A DNA stretch of 64,000 nucleotides. Origin: Jeotgalibacillus malaysiensis (GTDB lineage Bacteria > Bacillota > Bacilli > Bacillales > Jeotgalibacillaceae). Location of the stretch: NCBI GenBank assembly GCA_000818095.1, contig CP009416.1, forward strand, positions 445,501-509,500. The letters are read 5' to 3'. Below the pieces are notes generated by a model. The model was not told the origin of the DNA and made no database searches. It saw nothing but the letters and a program-made list of their open reading frames with translations. This document shows, piece after piece, positions 23,936 through 31,666 of this stretch. Made by a program: the position numbers and the translations under genes. The stretch's first letter is position 1. Each line of letters begins with the position of its first letter.

Positions 23936-24194
23936 ATTTCTTTTTCGCAGCTTTTAAAATCAGGCTTAGTAAAAATACAAAGATAATTGCGCCAATTAAA
24001 GCCGGAATAATATGAATGCCTGCAAGGTCCGGTCCGAAATTACTGAATCCGCCAAGCAGTTCCCCGGCGATCCATGAGCCGATGATCCCTGCAATAATAT
24101 TACCAATGCAGCCCATTGGTACATCCTTACCAAGAATCAGCCCCGCAAGCCAGCCGATTAGTCCACCTACAATTAAATAAAGTATAAATCCCAT
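23934..24194 (-). CDS. GlsB/YeaQ/YmgE family stress membrane protein
   Basis: An 86-residue protein with three hydrophobic helices rich in small residues. The family pattern is visible: LIVGGLIGWLAGLILG, then CIGNIIAGIIGSWIAGELLG, then a final helix and a lysine tail. Members are general-stress or envelope-stress associated, but the mechanism is unknown. The start at 24194 is chosen because AAAGGAG lies 7 bases upstream; the open frame to 24239 has no ribosome site. No clear sigma-B promoter was found. Confidence 0.85.
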   Translation of the reverse strand: MGFILYLIVGGLIGWLAGLILGKDVPMGCIGNIIAGIIGSWIAGELLGGFSNFGPDLAGIHIIPALIGAIIFVFLLSLILKAAKKK

Positions 24195-24380
24195 TGTCAT
24201 TCTCCTTTCAAACAAATGATCTTTTTTATACATACCCATTTAAAGAAACGAATATGTATAAGGGGGGAAAAACGTCCGGTTTTTATTCAATGGCAGTGAA
24301 TAGGAAGTGTCTTCTTGTACGTTTTGAAATTGTCTGTGTTAGGATAGATGCAATCATATCTTTAAAAGAGGAGTATTAGG

Positions 24381-25226
24381 ATGAAAGAATTAACTGCGGA
24401 TCAGTTTTATATAGTCGAGCCTCTTTTGTCAGAGGAAGGCTCTGTCGAAGTCAGGGCAGTGATCGAAGGTGTGAACGAAGGAAGAGTGTTTGTGGATCAG
24501 GTACAGGAGCCGGCATCTGCTGTCGTATGGCTTGGAAACCTTGACGGCATTTTTGTCCTTGGGGAAGAAAGAAATCCCCTTTTCACATCGAAACTGAGAG
24601 ACTGCATTGACCTGGTCATCGGTCCTGCTTCAATTGCTGCAGGTGTGCAGGAAGCTGAAGTGTTATCCTATCATCCTAACTGGGATCTAGTGCTTGATGA
24701 CGTCTTTGGTGACCGGACAAATGAAAAATGGGAGCAGTTCATTTACCGTTACCCTGCGAATACTGCTAAATCACCTGAATGTCCGGAAGGCTTCCGGGTT
24801 GTCCCGATAGAAAAAGCATTGGCTCAGGCAAGCAGATTCAGCCAGTCATTAATTCAGGAGAAAATCTATACCTTCTGGACATCAGAAGAGGATTTCTTTG
24901 AAAATGGAATGGGCGTCTGTGTGATGAAAGGACGTGAAGTGGCGTCAATCTGTATGACCGGATTTCGTGCAGGGAATGTTCACGCTGTAGATATAGAGAC
25001 GTATAAGTCTTTTAAGAGAAGAGGGCTTGGCACAGCAGCAGCCAAAGCGTTTGTAAAAGAGTGCCTGGCACATGACGCTATTCCTTACTGGGATTGTGCT
25101 GCAGATAATGTCCCTTCAGTCAGAACTGCTGAAAAAGCCGGTTTTCTGCTACAGGGTATATACAGAGGTATAGCATTTGAATTTGATCCTAAGCGTGTTT
25201 TTCAAATGAATACAAGACAACAGTAA
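24381..25226 (+). CDS. GNAT acetyltransferase (PF12746-like)
   Basis: A 281-residue two-part protein. The N-terminal 130 residues form a divergent domain of the type found in the GNAT_acetyltran (PF12746) family. The C-terminal 110 residues form a GNAT fold, with VHAVDIETYKSFKRRGLGTAAAKAFVKECL as acetyl-CoA motif A (R-R-G-L-G loop) and a C-A-x-D-N-x-x-S-x-x-x-A-E-K-x-G-F segment. Substrate unknown. AAGAGGAG precedes the ATG. It is transcribed alone up to a strong terminator. Confidence 0.8.
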   Translation: MKELTADQFYIVEPLLSEEGSVEVRAVIEGVNEGRVFVDQVQEPASAVVWLGNLDGIFVLGEERNPLFTSKLRDCIDLVIGPASIAAGVQEAEVLSYHPNWDLVLDDVFGDRTNEKWEQFIYRYPANTAKSPECPEGFRVVPIEKALAQASRFSQSLIQEKIYTFWTSEEDFFENGMGVCVMKGREVASICMTGFRAGNVHAVDIETYKSFKRRGLGTAAAKAFVKECLAHDAIPYWDCAADNVPSVRTAEKAGFLLQGIYRGIAFEFDPKRVFQMNTRQQ

Positions 25227-25260
25227 AAAGAACTGCTTCAGATTTTGAAGCAGTTCTTTT
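25226..25260. terminator. Strong bidirectional terminator
   Basis: AAAAGAACTGCTTCA and TGAAGCAGTTCTTTT form a perfect 15-bp stem with a 5-base loop. Confidence 0.88.
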
Positions 25261-25273
25261 CTTATACAGCAGT

Positions 25274-25504
25274 TTACCACTGCTGGTAGTAATATGGATA
25301 ACCGCCATAGAAGCCGCCATAAGGTTGAAACAGTGTATTGGCAAGCAGGCCGCCAGCTAATCCGCCAAGGAAAGGCACTCCCCAGTATGGTCGCGGGCGT
25401 GGACGATAATAATTCGGTCTTCCATACGGGCGTGGACGATAATAATTTCTTTCGTCATGAGTCATACGTTCAAAGTCTGCCGGATGAATAAAGTACGGGT
25501 TCAT
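25274..25504 (-). CDS. Small Tyr/Arg/Pro- and Gly-rich protein
   Basis: A 76-residue protein. An N-terminal part is followed by repeated RPRPY/GRPNYYRPRPRPY segments, a Gly-Leu hydrophobic patch (PFLGGLAGGLLAN), and a Gly/Tyr-rich tail. This low-complexity composition resembles small surface or spore-coat type proteins of Bacillaceae, but no family is recognised. AAAGAGGAAG precedes the ATG. It lies opposite a GNAT gene and shares its terminator. Confidence 0.6.
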   Translation of the reverse strand: MNPYFIHPADFERMTHDERNYYRPRPYGRPNYYRPRPRPYWGVPFLGGLAGGLLANTLFQPYGGFYGGYPYYYQQW

Positions 25505-25584
25505 GATCTTCCTCTTTAAAGTCGAAATCTCTATATCATACGCGGAGGAAAGTGTGTGGCATGGGTAATCATCATGAGTCCATT

Positions 25585-25610
25585 AAAAAAACCGTGCCTA
25601 TGCACGGTTT
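25585..25610 (-). terminator. Terminator of the 86-residue membrane protein gene
   Basis: ACCGTGC pairs with GCACGGT around CTAT, and a run of seven A on the plus strand gives the U-run for the minus strand. Confidence 0.82.
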
Positions 25611-25613
25611 GGA

Positions 25614-25874
25614 TTATGATGCTAAATAAATAATGCTGAGACCAATTGCTGTTGTGACTAAAAAGCTGACATTCCCAAGCATAATCATGCTTTTATTCGC
25701 GCCGGCTTTTTGAATATATGCTTTCACATAATCTGTTATGACCCAAAAGAAAAACAGGAATGAAATCGCAAAAATTTTCGGTTTCGGCGTTTCATTTAAA
25801 ATCAGATAATAGCCAAGGACGCCAGCGAGAATAAGTCCGACATTGATCATGATAAAGTGTTTAGTATTTTTCAT
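25614..25874 (-). CDS. Small membrane protein of unknown function
   Basis: An 86-residue protein with three hydrophobic segments (about 8-25, 33-50 and 63-84), a short PKPK loop, and a Lys/Ala-rich loop before the last helix. No family is recognised. AAAGGACACACGCC precedes the ATG, and a good terminator lies 3 bases after the stop, which together support expression as a single gene. Confidence 0.6.
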   Translation of the reverse strand: MKNTKHFIMINVGLILAGVLGYYLILNETPKPKIFAISFLFFFWVITDYVKAYIQKAGANKSMIMLGNVSFLVTTAIGLSIIYLAS

Positions 25875-26007
25875 GGCGTGTGTCCTTTCCTTTGACTGTT
25901 ACTCGAAATGAATAACTGAAACATTATTATACGCCTGATTCTGATACGGAACAAGGTACTGAAGTAGCTAAAGAGCTGTTTTGAGGGGATTCTGCTAATT
26001 TGTTCAA

Positions 26008-26028
26008 TTTTGATTTTTGAAATCAAAA
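26008..26028. repeat. AT-rich inverted repeat upstream of the Bcr/CflA gene
   Basis: TTTTGATTT and AAATCAAAA are perfect arms around TTG. It lies about 80 bp before a TATAAT (26106-26111) and could be an operator. There is no T-run for termination to the right. Confidence 0.4.
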
Positions 26029-26138
26029 AGCTTAATAGGGTGGCTCTCTTAATGTAAATTTGTAAAAGTTGATTCTCTTGTATAGGTAAGTTCACGTAAG
26101 AGGTGTATAATAGGCATCATGTTTCGGAGATCGAATAA

Positions 26139-27380
26139 ATGAAAGGTCTGATCATGATGAATACACTATCCGGTTCAAAACGGACGCGGCTCGCATTGAT
26201 GCTTGGTGCACTTGGTGCGATGGGTCCTTTAACAATTGATATGTATCTGCCTGCTTTCCCAACGATTGCAGCAGATTTAATGACTAGTGCATCTTCTGTA
26301 CAGCTTAGTCTGACCGCCTGTCTGCTGGGACTTGGTCTTGGACAGTTAATTAACGGTCCATTAAGTGATGTACATGGAAGGAAGAAGCCGCTTGTCATTG
26401 CACTGATGGCTTATGCAATTGCTTCGTTTGCCATTGCGTTTTCACCAAATATATATGTGCTGGTCGCACTGAGGTTTCTGCAGGGATTCTCTGCTTCAGC
26501 GGGGATCGTCATCTCCCGTGCGATTGTCAGAGATTCATACAGCGGCAGAGAGCTGACCAAGTTTTTTGCGCTCTTAATGCTGATTAGTAACCTGGCGCCG
26601 ATCCTGGCACCGATTGTCGGCAGTACCATTTTGCTGTTTACTGACTGGAACGGTATTTTTATCGTCTTAAGTGTTGTAGGGTTATTATTATTTGCGCTTA
26701 TTACTATGCGCCTTGAAGAAACATTACCTGAGACGTCAAGAGTGCCGAGTAATATTGGAACAACGGTTAAAAACTTTAAGTCGCTTATCACAAATCAGCA
26801 GTTCCTGGGCTATTCACTCGCGCAGGGCTTTATGATTGCAGGAGTATTTGCTTATGTATCCGGAACGCCATTTGTCTATCAGAATATTTATGGTTTTTCA
26901 GAGCAGGAGTTCAGTTATCTGTTTGGACTGAACGGAATCGGGCTGATTATTGGGACACAATCTGTCGGCCGTATGTCTCATAGAATTTCAGAAAGGCAAT
27001 TCCTGCTTTATGGCTTATCACAGGCTGTTACAGCAGGAGCGGTTCTGACGATTACAGTGCTGCTCGATGGACCATTCTTCTTTGTAGCATTACCATTATT
27101 TTTCTTTGTTATGTCAATCGGGATGGTTGCGACGGCTTCATTTTCACTCGCAATGCAGACGCAGGGCCATATTGCAGGAAGTGCATCTGCATTTCTCGGA
27201 ATGCTGCCGCTTGTCCTTGGCTCATTGACTGCACCGCTGGTTGGGATTGCAGGTGAATATTCTGCTGTGCCGATGGGTCTGATTATCTTAAGTGCCAGTC
27301 TGCTAGCATTGACCGCGTACTTCGGTCTTGCCCGCCGTGCCGAGAAGAAGGCGGATCAGTTGTTTAGAGATCAAAGGTAA
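26139..27380 (+). CDS. Bcr/CflA family MFS drug exporter
   Basis: A 413-residue 12-helix major facilitator of the DHA1 drug:H+ antiporter type. The family opening is visible as LGALGAMGPLTIDMYLPAFPTIAADL, and the loop 2-3 motif as GPLSDVHGRKKPLV. FLQGFSASAGIVISRAIVRD matches the fourth-helix R-Q-G/R-A-I-V-R-D region of Bcr and CflA. It probably exports amphiphilic antibiotics; the substrate is not predictable. ATG 26139 has CGGAG upstream; ATG 26154 with AAAGG is an alternative. No regulator is adjacent. Confidence 0.88.
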   Translation: MKGLIMMNTLSGSKRTRLALMLGALGAMGPLTIDMYLPAFPTIAADLMTSASSVQLSLTACLLGLGLGQLINGPLSDVHGRKKPLVIALMAYAIASFAIAFSPNIYVLVALRFLQGFSASAGIVISRAIVRDSYSGRELTKFFALLMLISNLAPILAPIVGSTILLFTDWNGIFIVLSVVGLLLFALITMRLEETLPETSRVPSNIGTTVKNFKSLITNQQFLGYSLAQGFMIAGVFAYVSGTPFVYQNIYGFSEQEFSYLFGLNGIGLIIGTQSVGRMSHRISERQFLLYGLSQAVTAGAVLTITVLLDGPFFFVALPLFFFVMSIGMVATASFSLAMQTQGHIAGSASAFLGMLPLVLGSLTAPLVGIAGEYSAVPMGLIILSASLLALTAYFGLARRAEKKADQLFRDQR

Positions 27381-27381
27381 G

Positions 27382-27413
27382 AAAAAAGCAGCCATTAAAC
27401 CGGCTGCTTTTTT
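27382..27413. terminator. Bidirectional terminator
   Basis: AAAAAGCAGCC pairs with GGCTGCTTTTTT around an 8-base loop. The stop of the convergent 61-residue gene lies in the loop. Confidence 0.85.
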
Positions 27414-27580
27414 CGTTCCTGATTTTTGACAGTCGCAAACGTAATCATGGCACCTAAAAATAAAATGGTATTGATCGTCATGACGATCCCATCATATGCA
27501 CCATCAAATACAGAAAGATTGATCAGAAAAGAAAAATGCATGAATGTGATAAGTACAATCAGGATGTTCAATGGGTTCAT
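27395..27580 (-). CDS. Small two-helix membrane protein
   Basis: A 61-residue protein with two hydrophobic segments (about 5-20 and 31-50) and a basic tail (KNQERKKQPV). Function unknown. GGAAAGG and GAAGGA lie upstream of the ATG. It converges on the Bcr/CflA gene and ends inside the shared terminator. Confidence 0.5.
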   Translation of the reverse strand: MNPLNILIVLITFMHFSFLINLSVFDGAYDGIVMTINTILFLGAMITFATVKNQERKKQPV

Positions 27581-27722
27581 TCCTTCAAATCCTTTCCAGC
27601 CTTATTAAGTACAGTGTAGCATGACCTGATCCTCAATTGTCACGCTGCATTTAAATAGATTTATATTCTGTGTTTATCATCAGCTCCTAAGTGAAATATT
27701 GGTAATAAGGAGTGAAAGTAAT

Positions 27723-28265
27723 ATGAAGAAAACTGCTTTATTACTAATAGATATGATGAACCATATGGAATTTGAAGGTGGGGATGACCTGCTGAAACAC
27801 ACGCTGAATATGATTGATCGTCTGGCTGCATTAAAAAAGCGGGTGAAGGAAAAAGATATTCCGGTTATTTATGTGAACGACAACTTTGATCACTGGCAGG
27901 ATAACACGGATGCTGTAGTGGAAGAGTGTCTGAATGCTAAAGGAAAGCCTGTGGTGGAAAAAATCAGACCTGAAGATGACGACTATTTTATCATCAAGCC
28001 AAAGCACTCAGGCTTTTTTGGTACACAGCTCGATATTCTGTTAAAGCAGCTTGAGGTTGAGCGGGTCATCATTGCAGGCGTGGCAACTGATATCTGTGTT
28101 CTTTTTACAGCAAATGATGCGCATATGCGTGAGTATGAAATCTGTGTGCCGGAGGATTGCTCAGCAGCAGAAACACAGGAAGCTCATGATAGCGCCATGA
28201 GAATCATTGAACAATCACTTGATGCGGATATACGTAAGGGTGAAGAAATCCCGATTGGAGAGTGA
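27723..28265 (+). CDS. Isochorismatase-family cysteine hydrolase
   Basis: A 180-residue cytoplasmic amidohydrolase of the isochorismatase/nicotinamidase fold. The triad is seen as Asp in LLIDMMNHM (residue 9), Lys in FIIKPKHSGFFGT, and Cys in AGVATDICVLFTA, with the conserved cis-peptide V-A-T segment. Substrate unknown. ATG 27723 follows AAGGAGTGA; the longer open frame from 27699 would place the ribosome site inside the gene. A 60-residue membrane protein gene begins 5 bases after its stop, so both are likely co-transcribed. Confidence 0.85.
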   Translation: MKKTALLLIDMMNHMEFEGGDDLLKHTLNMIDRLAALKKRVKEKDIPVIYVNDNFDHWQDNTDAVVEECLNAKGKPVVEKIRPEDDDYFIIKPKHSGFFGTQLDILLKQLEVERVIIAGVATDICVLFTANDAHMREYEICVPEDCSAAETQEAHDSAMRIIEQSLDADIRKGEEIPIGE

Positions 28266-28270
28266 ACAGG

Positions 28271-28453
28271 ATGGAAAACGAAACAGCGAAAGAAAAGCGT
28301 GAGCGGCTTCAGCGTGAAGAATTGAATCCGGAAACTGATACGACAGTCGAATCTCCATCAGAAAAGCCGGGCAGAACAGGTATCGGGGCAAAAGGTTATC
28401 TGATTATGTTTCTAGTCGTTGTGATTGCAGCTATCATCTATCTGCTCGTATAG
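28271..28453 (+). CDS. Small C-tail-anchored membrane protein
   Basis: A 60-residue protein. A charged Glu/Lys/Arg-rich N-terminal 40 residues is followed by a single C-terminal hydrophobic helix (GYLIMFLVVVIAAIIYLLV). It is probably a tail-anchored cytoplasmic-facing protein; no family is recognised. ATG 28271 has GGAG about 10 bases upstream; GTG 28262 is possible but sits on top of the ribosome site. It follows the isochorismatase gene closely and ends at a strong terminator. Confidence 0.6.
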   Translation: MENETAKEKRERLQREELNPETDTTVESPSEKPGRTGIGAKGYLIMFLVVVIAAIIYLLV

Positions 28454-28454
28454 G

Positions 28455-28491
28455 AAAATCCGCGTGAATCGTTACTTCACGCGGATTTTTT
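28455..28491. terminator. Strong bidirectional terminator
   Basis: AAAATCCGCGTGAA pairs with TTCACGCGGATTTTTTT around a 6-base loop. Confidence 0.88.
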
Positions 28492-29151
28492 TCACCATTT
28501 TAATATTCCTTTTAAATCATCATATATTGCATCAGGTGCCAATTGTAATTCTTCAACAGGAAGGTGATTGCGGTTAATCCAGGCAGTATGAAAGCCAAAG
28601 CTCTTAGCCCCTGAAATATCCCATCCGTTTGAAGACATAAATAAAACTTCTTCGCGTTTTACACCAGCTTTTTCAAGTGCATATACGTAAGCGGCGGGAG
28701 AAGGTTTATACTGCTTGATTTCATCAGCACTAATGGCATCTGTAAATAATGATTGAAGGCCTGAAAATTCCATCAGTGGATGCAGCATATTGTCTGATCC
28801 GTTTGAAAAGACGATCAGCTCTTTTCCCTGCAGCTGCTTCAGCACTTCTTCAACCTCATCAAAGTGCTTTAATTGACGGTACTGCTCAAGCATGTGTTCA
28901 ATCTGCTGCTCCCCGATCGACTGACCGCTTTCATTGACTGCATATACGAGTGAATCGCGCGTCACCTGATCAAAAGGCTTATAGCGCCCCATAACCTGTC
29001 TGAGGAAAAAATACTCAACCTGTTTTTTCCGCCAGGTCTGACTGATTGCCTCTCCGTGATCCGGAAAAAGTTCTTCTAACTCCTTCATAACTGAATGAAC
29101 GTCAAATAGTGTGCCATACGCATCAAATATGTACGCTTTGATCTTTGTCAT
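28492..29151 (-). CDS. HAD superfamily hydrolase, haloacid dehalogenase type II
   Basis: A 219-residue HAD hydrolase like L-2-haloacid dehalogenases. The motif I nucleophile is in IFDAYGTLFD (Asp near residue 8). FSNGSDNML gives motif II. Lys in EIKQYKPSP gives motif III. The SSNGWDISGAKSFGF segment is characteristic of the haloacid dehalogenase subgroup. The natural substrate may instead be a phosphate ester. AAAGGAG is 9 bases before ATG 29151; the ATG at 29160 is directly against the ribosome site. It is monocistronic. Confidence 0.85.
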   Translation of the reverse strand: MTKIKAYIFDAYGTLFDVHSVMKELEELFPDHGEAISQTWRKKQVEYFFLRQVMGRYKPFDQVTRDSLVYAVNESGQSIGEQQIEHMLEQYRQLKHFDEVEEVLKQLQGKELIVFSNGSDNMLHPLMEFSGLQSLFTDAISADEIKQYKPSPAAYVYALEKAGVKREEVLFMSSNGWDISGAKSFGFHTAWINRNHLPVEELQLAPDAIYDDLKGILKW

Positions 29152-29273
29152 GTCGATCATCTCCTTTTCAGTTATTTTCCCGCCAAATATTAAAAATAAC
29201 TTGAAAGACCTGCAACTTTTTCCTATTTCAGACGTCTGTTAATTGAAGAAAAATTTTCAAGGAGTACACCATC

Positions 29274-29672
29274 ATGAGAAAACCCGTCATCATCGCACTC
29301 GTCTTGTTTTTTGGTCTTGCAGGTATGATTTTCGCATCTAATCAGTTTGAAAAAAGCCGTGTTGCTACTGTTCAGCTTTGGGACGAAGACTTGCAGGTAT
29401 ATGAGGAAGTATCAATGGTGCTGAATGATCAACAGCAAAAAGATCTCAGAGCAGTATTAAACAGCTCTGATTATAAAGCCCGCCAATCCGAGATGGCTGT
29501 ATTTGCGGATGTGAAAATCACATTTACATACGAAGATCAGCGCAATGAAAGCATTTATCTCTGGAAGGAAAGCGGGCAGTTCACAAGGTTCACCAGTTCA
29601 GAAAAAGAAGGCACATTCATTTTAAAAGATTCTGAAGCGAAAAGGACAATTGAAGAAATCCTGACACGCTAG
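29274..29672 (+). CDS. Membrane-anchored hypothetical protein
   Basis: A 132-residue protein with an N-terminal hydrophobic signal-anchor (residues 4-22) and a soluble extracytoplasmic domain of alternating strands (VATVQLWDEDLQVYEEV and FADVKITFTYEDQ). No lipobox is present, so it is anchored or cleaved by signal peptidase I. No family is recognised. AAGGAG lies upstream. Its stop codon TAG overlaps the ribosome site of the next gene, so the two form one unit. Confidence 0.65.
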   Translation: MRKPVIIALVLFFGLAGMIFASNQFEKSRVATVQLWDEDLQVYEEVSMVLNDQQQKDLRAVLNSSDYKARQSEMAVFADVKITFTYEDQRNESIYLWKESGQFTRFTSSEKEGTFILKDSEAKRTIEEILTR

Positions 29673-29683
29673 GAGTGGAAGAA

Positions 29684-29968
29684 ATGACAGCAGCTCAAAA
29701 AGGCATGATCGCGATCGGTCTGACGGTTCTGTCAGGTGTCCTGGCTATTCAGGGCTATAACCTGATGGAAACACTTGAAGTCAGAGACGGAGCCGGAACA
29801 GGCGTATACTTTTTATTTTTTGAAATCAATGACCGTGTAATATGGTCTGATGTGGCAGGGTCTGCTTATGGATTTTGGACAGCGAGTCTGATTGTGTTTC
29901 TGACAGCAGTGCTGGTAGTGAAAAGCGTGAAAGTGAATAATCTGTTTTTGAGCGCAAGAAAATCCTGA
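29684..29968 (+). CDS. Small two-helix membrane protein
   Basis: A 94-residue protein with two hydrophobic segments (about 8-27 and 62-84) flanking an acidic loop. Function unknown. ATG 29684 is chosen since AGGAG is 8 bases upstream; GTG 29675 lies on the ribosome site. It is translated just after the anchored protein gene, and its stop abuts a terminator shared with a tiny minus-strand gene. Confidence 0.6.
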   Translation: MTAAQKGMIAIGLTVLSGVLAIQGYNLMETLEVRDGAGTGVYFLFFEINDRVIWSDVAGSAYGFWTASLIVFLTAVLVVKSVKVNNLFLSARKS

Positions 29969-29992
29969 GTCACTCTGACTCAGGATTTTTTT
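29960..29992. terminator. Bidirectional terminator carrying both stop codons
   Basis: AATCCTGAGTCA and TGACTCAGGATT form a near-perfect stem followed by T7. The stop of each convergent gene lies in this hairpin. Confidence 0.85.
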
Positions 29993-30068
29993 CTTGATCT
30001 TTTTCACTCATGAATTTCATTGCAATTGCTGCGAATACATCACCTAAGATGGTGAATAAAGCGGCCAC
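29970..30068 (-). CDS. Tiny 32-residue protein
   Basis: A 32-codon frame starting with GTG and preceded by a perfect GGAGG 7 bases upstream. The product has a hydrophobic first half (VAALFTILGDVFAAIAMKF) and an acidic, charged tail. It starts 18 bases after the stop of the 64-residue membrane protein gene on the same strand, so it is probably co-transcribed. Its stop lies in the terminator hairpin. The ribosome site and spacing are the main evidence. Confidence 0.5.
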   Translation of the reverse strand: MAALFTILGDVFAAIAMKFMSEKDQEKNPESE

Positions 30069-30086
30069 AATTAAACCTCCAATATG

Positions 30087-30281
30087 TCACACTGTATTTT
30101 CTTCATCATCACCGGACTGCTTTTCAGCATATTGCCAGAGGAAGTAAATAATCCAGGCTGCAATGACAGGTGACATCGCAAGCAGACTTCTGCTTTCAGG
30201 CAATATGTAGAGCAGTACGATACTAAGAATAAACGTCGGGAGTACGAGCATCAGATATTTCACTTTAGGATCCATCATCAT
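30087..30281 (-). CDS. Small two-helix membrane protein
   Basis: A 64-residue protein with two hydrophobic segments (about 8-27 and 35-52) and an acidic tail (KQSGDDEENTV). No family is recognised. GGAGGAAAC precedes the first ATG, and a TATAAT (minus strand, 30305-30310) lies just upstream. A degenerate copy of the 21-bp periodic array (30349-30480) points toward this start. Confidence 0.6.
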   Translation of the reverse strand: MMMDPKVKYLMLVLPTFILSIVLLYILPESRSLLAMSPVIAAWIIYFLWQYAEKQSGDDEENTV

Positions 30282-30348
30282 GTTTCCTCCTCTTGAATAA
30301 AATTATTATAACATTTTGACAATGAAAATGCGAATGGAAGCGGTTTCT

Positions 30349-30480
30349 TTTTTGGGGAGGGGGATGGTGGTTCGGTGATTAGAGACGTTTGTTCGGAGAA
30401 AAATAGTTGAGGTTCGGCGTTCAGCAGGGCATGTTCGAAGGTAATTCGGGTATGTTCGTGGAATAGTGTAATTTGACCTG
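30349..30480 (-). repeat. 21-bp periodic array, copy 1 (degenerate, minus strand)
   Basis: Read on the minus strand, the leader (30464-30480, AGGTCAAATTACACTA) is followed by motif positions at 30454, 30433, 30412, 30391, 30370 and 30349, exactly 21 bp apart. Only the fourth (GTTCGGAGAA) is close to consensus; the first is GTTCGTGGAA and the sixth is unrecognisable. The phase is kept while the sequence has decayed. Confidence 0.7.
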
Positions 30481-30503
30481 CTTTTAAAGTTATTTTTTGC
30501 TCC

Positions 30504-30517
30504 CCGTCCCGGGACGG
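30504..30517. repeat. GC-rich perfect palindrome
   Basis: CCGTCCC and GGGACGG form a 14-bp perfect palindrome, 52 bases before the APH-type gene, next to the leader of array copy 1. It is much more GC-rich than its surroundings and may be an operator. Confidence 0.45.
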
Positions 30518-30568
30518 AGGCAGCCTGAAAAGAGATCCTGTACACTTTGACTAAAAATGGAGGCCGCT

Positions 30569-31585
30569 ATGGAACAGTCAGTTGAACGTTTATTTTCGCA
30601 GCAATTATTATCAGAAGCAGCATCACGTTTCTCAGCAGATGCCAATCAGGCTAAAAACCTGAACGGCTTTGAGAACTATGTATATGAAGTGTACAAAAAC
30701 GGGAATCCGTATGTACTGAGGTTAACGCATTCATCTCATCGAACGAAATTACAGGTTGAAAGTGAACTCATTTGGATTAATGACCTTCACAGCAGAGGTA
30801 TCAATGTTTCACTGGTGAATCAGTCAGTGAACGGAAATCTGGTGGAAGCAATTGAAGCAGAGGATACATACTTTTATGCCTGTCTCTTTAACAAAGCACC
30901 CGGTGCATCTGTAAAATTGGATGATCCGTTCTTTGACGTTCCTCTATTTGAAAAGTGGGGGGAGATCACAGGTGAGCTACATTCAGCGGCAAAGGATTTT
31001 GATACGTCAAAAATTAATCGCCCACACTGGTATGAAGATGACCTGATTGAACTTGAAAGGTATTTGCCTGAACAAGACCGGAAAATCATTGGAGGAAATC
31101 GTGAGCTGGTCGGTCAGATCAAGGAGCTGCCTAATCACAAAAATGTATACGGATTAATCCACTCTGATATTCATATGGGTAATTTCTTTGTACATAAAGG
31201 AGAGATTCACCTGTTTGATTTTGATGATACGATGTATTTCCACTACATCAGTGATATTGCGATCCCGCTTTATTATATGACGCTGTGGAAAAACAGGGAG
31301 CTGCCGCTTGAAGAGCGATCCAGACAGGGCGAAGTATTTCTAAAAGCATTTTTAACTGGATACGCGAGAAAAAGCGTAATTGAGCAGGAGTGGATTGAAA
31401 GGCTGCCAATGTTTTTGAAAATGAGAGACTATACGCTGTATGGCGTTTTTCATAAGCAAGTGGACCTTGAAAAGGCAAGTGAGCGTGAGCGGGCGCTTGT
31501 GAAAAGTTTGCGGGAACGTCTCATCAGCGGGGAGCCGATTGTTGAGCTGGATTATGCAGAAATTTTTAACGGCGTAAATCGGTAA
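30569..31585 (+). CDS. Aminoglycoside phosphotransferase-family kinase
   Basis: A 338-residue protein with the APH/choline-kinase fold. The Brenner motif GLIHSDIHMGNFFV carries the catalytic Asp and the metal-binding Asn. HLFDFDDTMYFHYISDIAIPL carries the D-F-D metal motif. The N-terminal lobe has the VLRLTHSS-type Lys/nucleotide region. Members phosphorylate antibiotics, sugars, homoserine or choline-like substrates; this one cannot be placed. ATG 30569 is preferred because GGAGG lies 5 bases upstream. A 14-bp GC-rich palindrome (30504-30517) lies in its leader. Confidence 0.8.
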   Translation: MEQSVERLFSQQLLSEAASRFSADANQAKNLNGFENYVYEVYKNGNPYVLRLTHSSHRTKLQVESELIWINDLHSRGINVSLVNQSVNGNLVEAIEAEDTYFYACLFNKAPGASVKLDDPFFDVPLFEKWGEITGELHSAAKDFDTSKINRPHWYEDDLIELERYLPEQDRKIIGGNRELVGQIKELPNHKNVYGLIHSDIHMGNFFVHKGEIHLFDFDDTMYFHYISDIAIPLYYMTLWKNRELPLEERSRQGEVFLKAFLTGYARKSVIEQEWIERLPMFLKMRDYTLYGVFHKQVDLEKASERERALVKSLRERLISGEPIVELDYAEIFNGVNR

Positions 31586-31666
31586 GTCTGACTGCTGATA
31601 GAATATTTCTCCTCAATAAGGGTATGGTTACTAACAGAATATACATATTGACAGGAGGAGAAGCTG

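Noticed and set aside
24194-24300. A sigma-B promoter before the GlsB-like gene
   Set aside because: GGGTAT is present on the minus strand, but no GTTTAA-like -35 lies at 12-15 bp.
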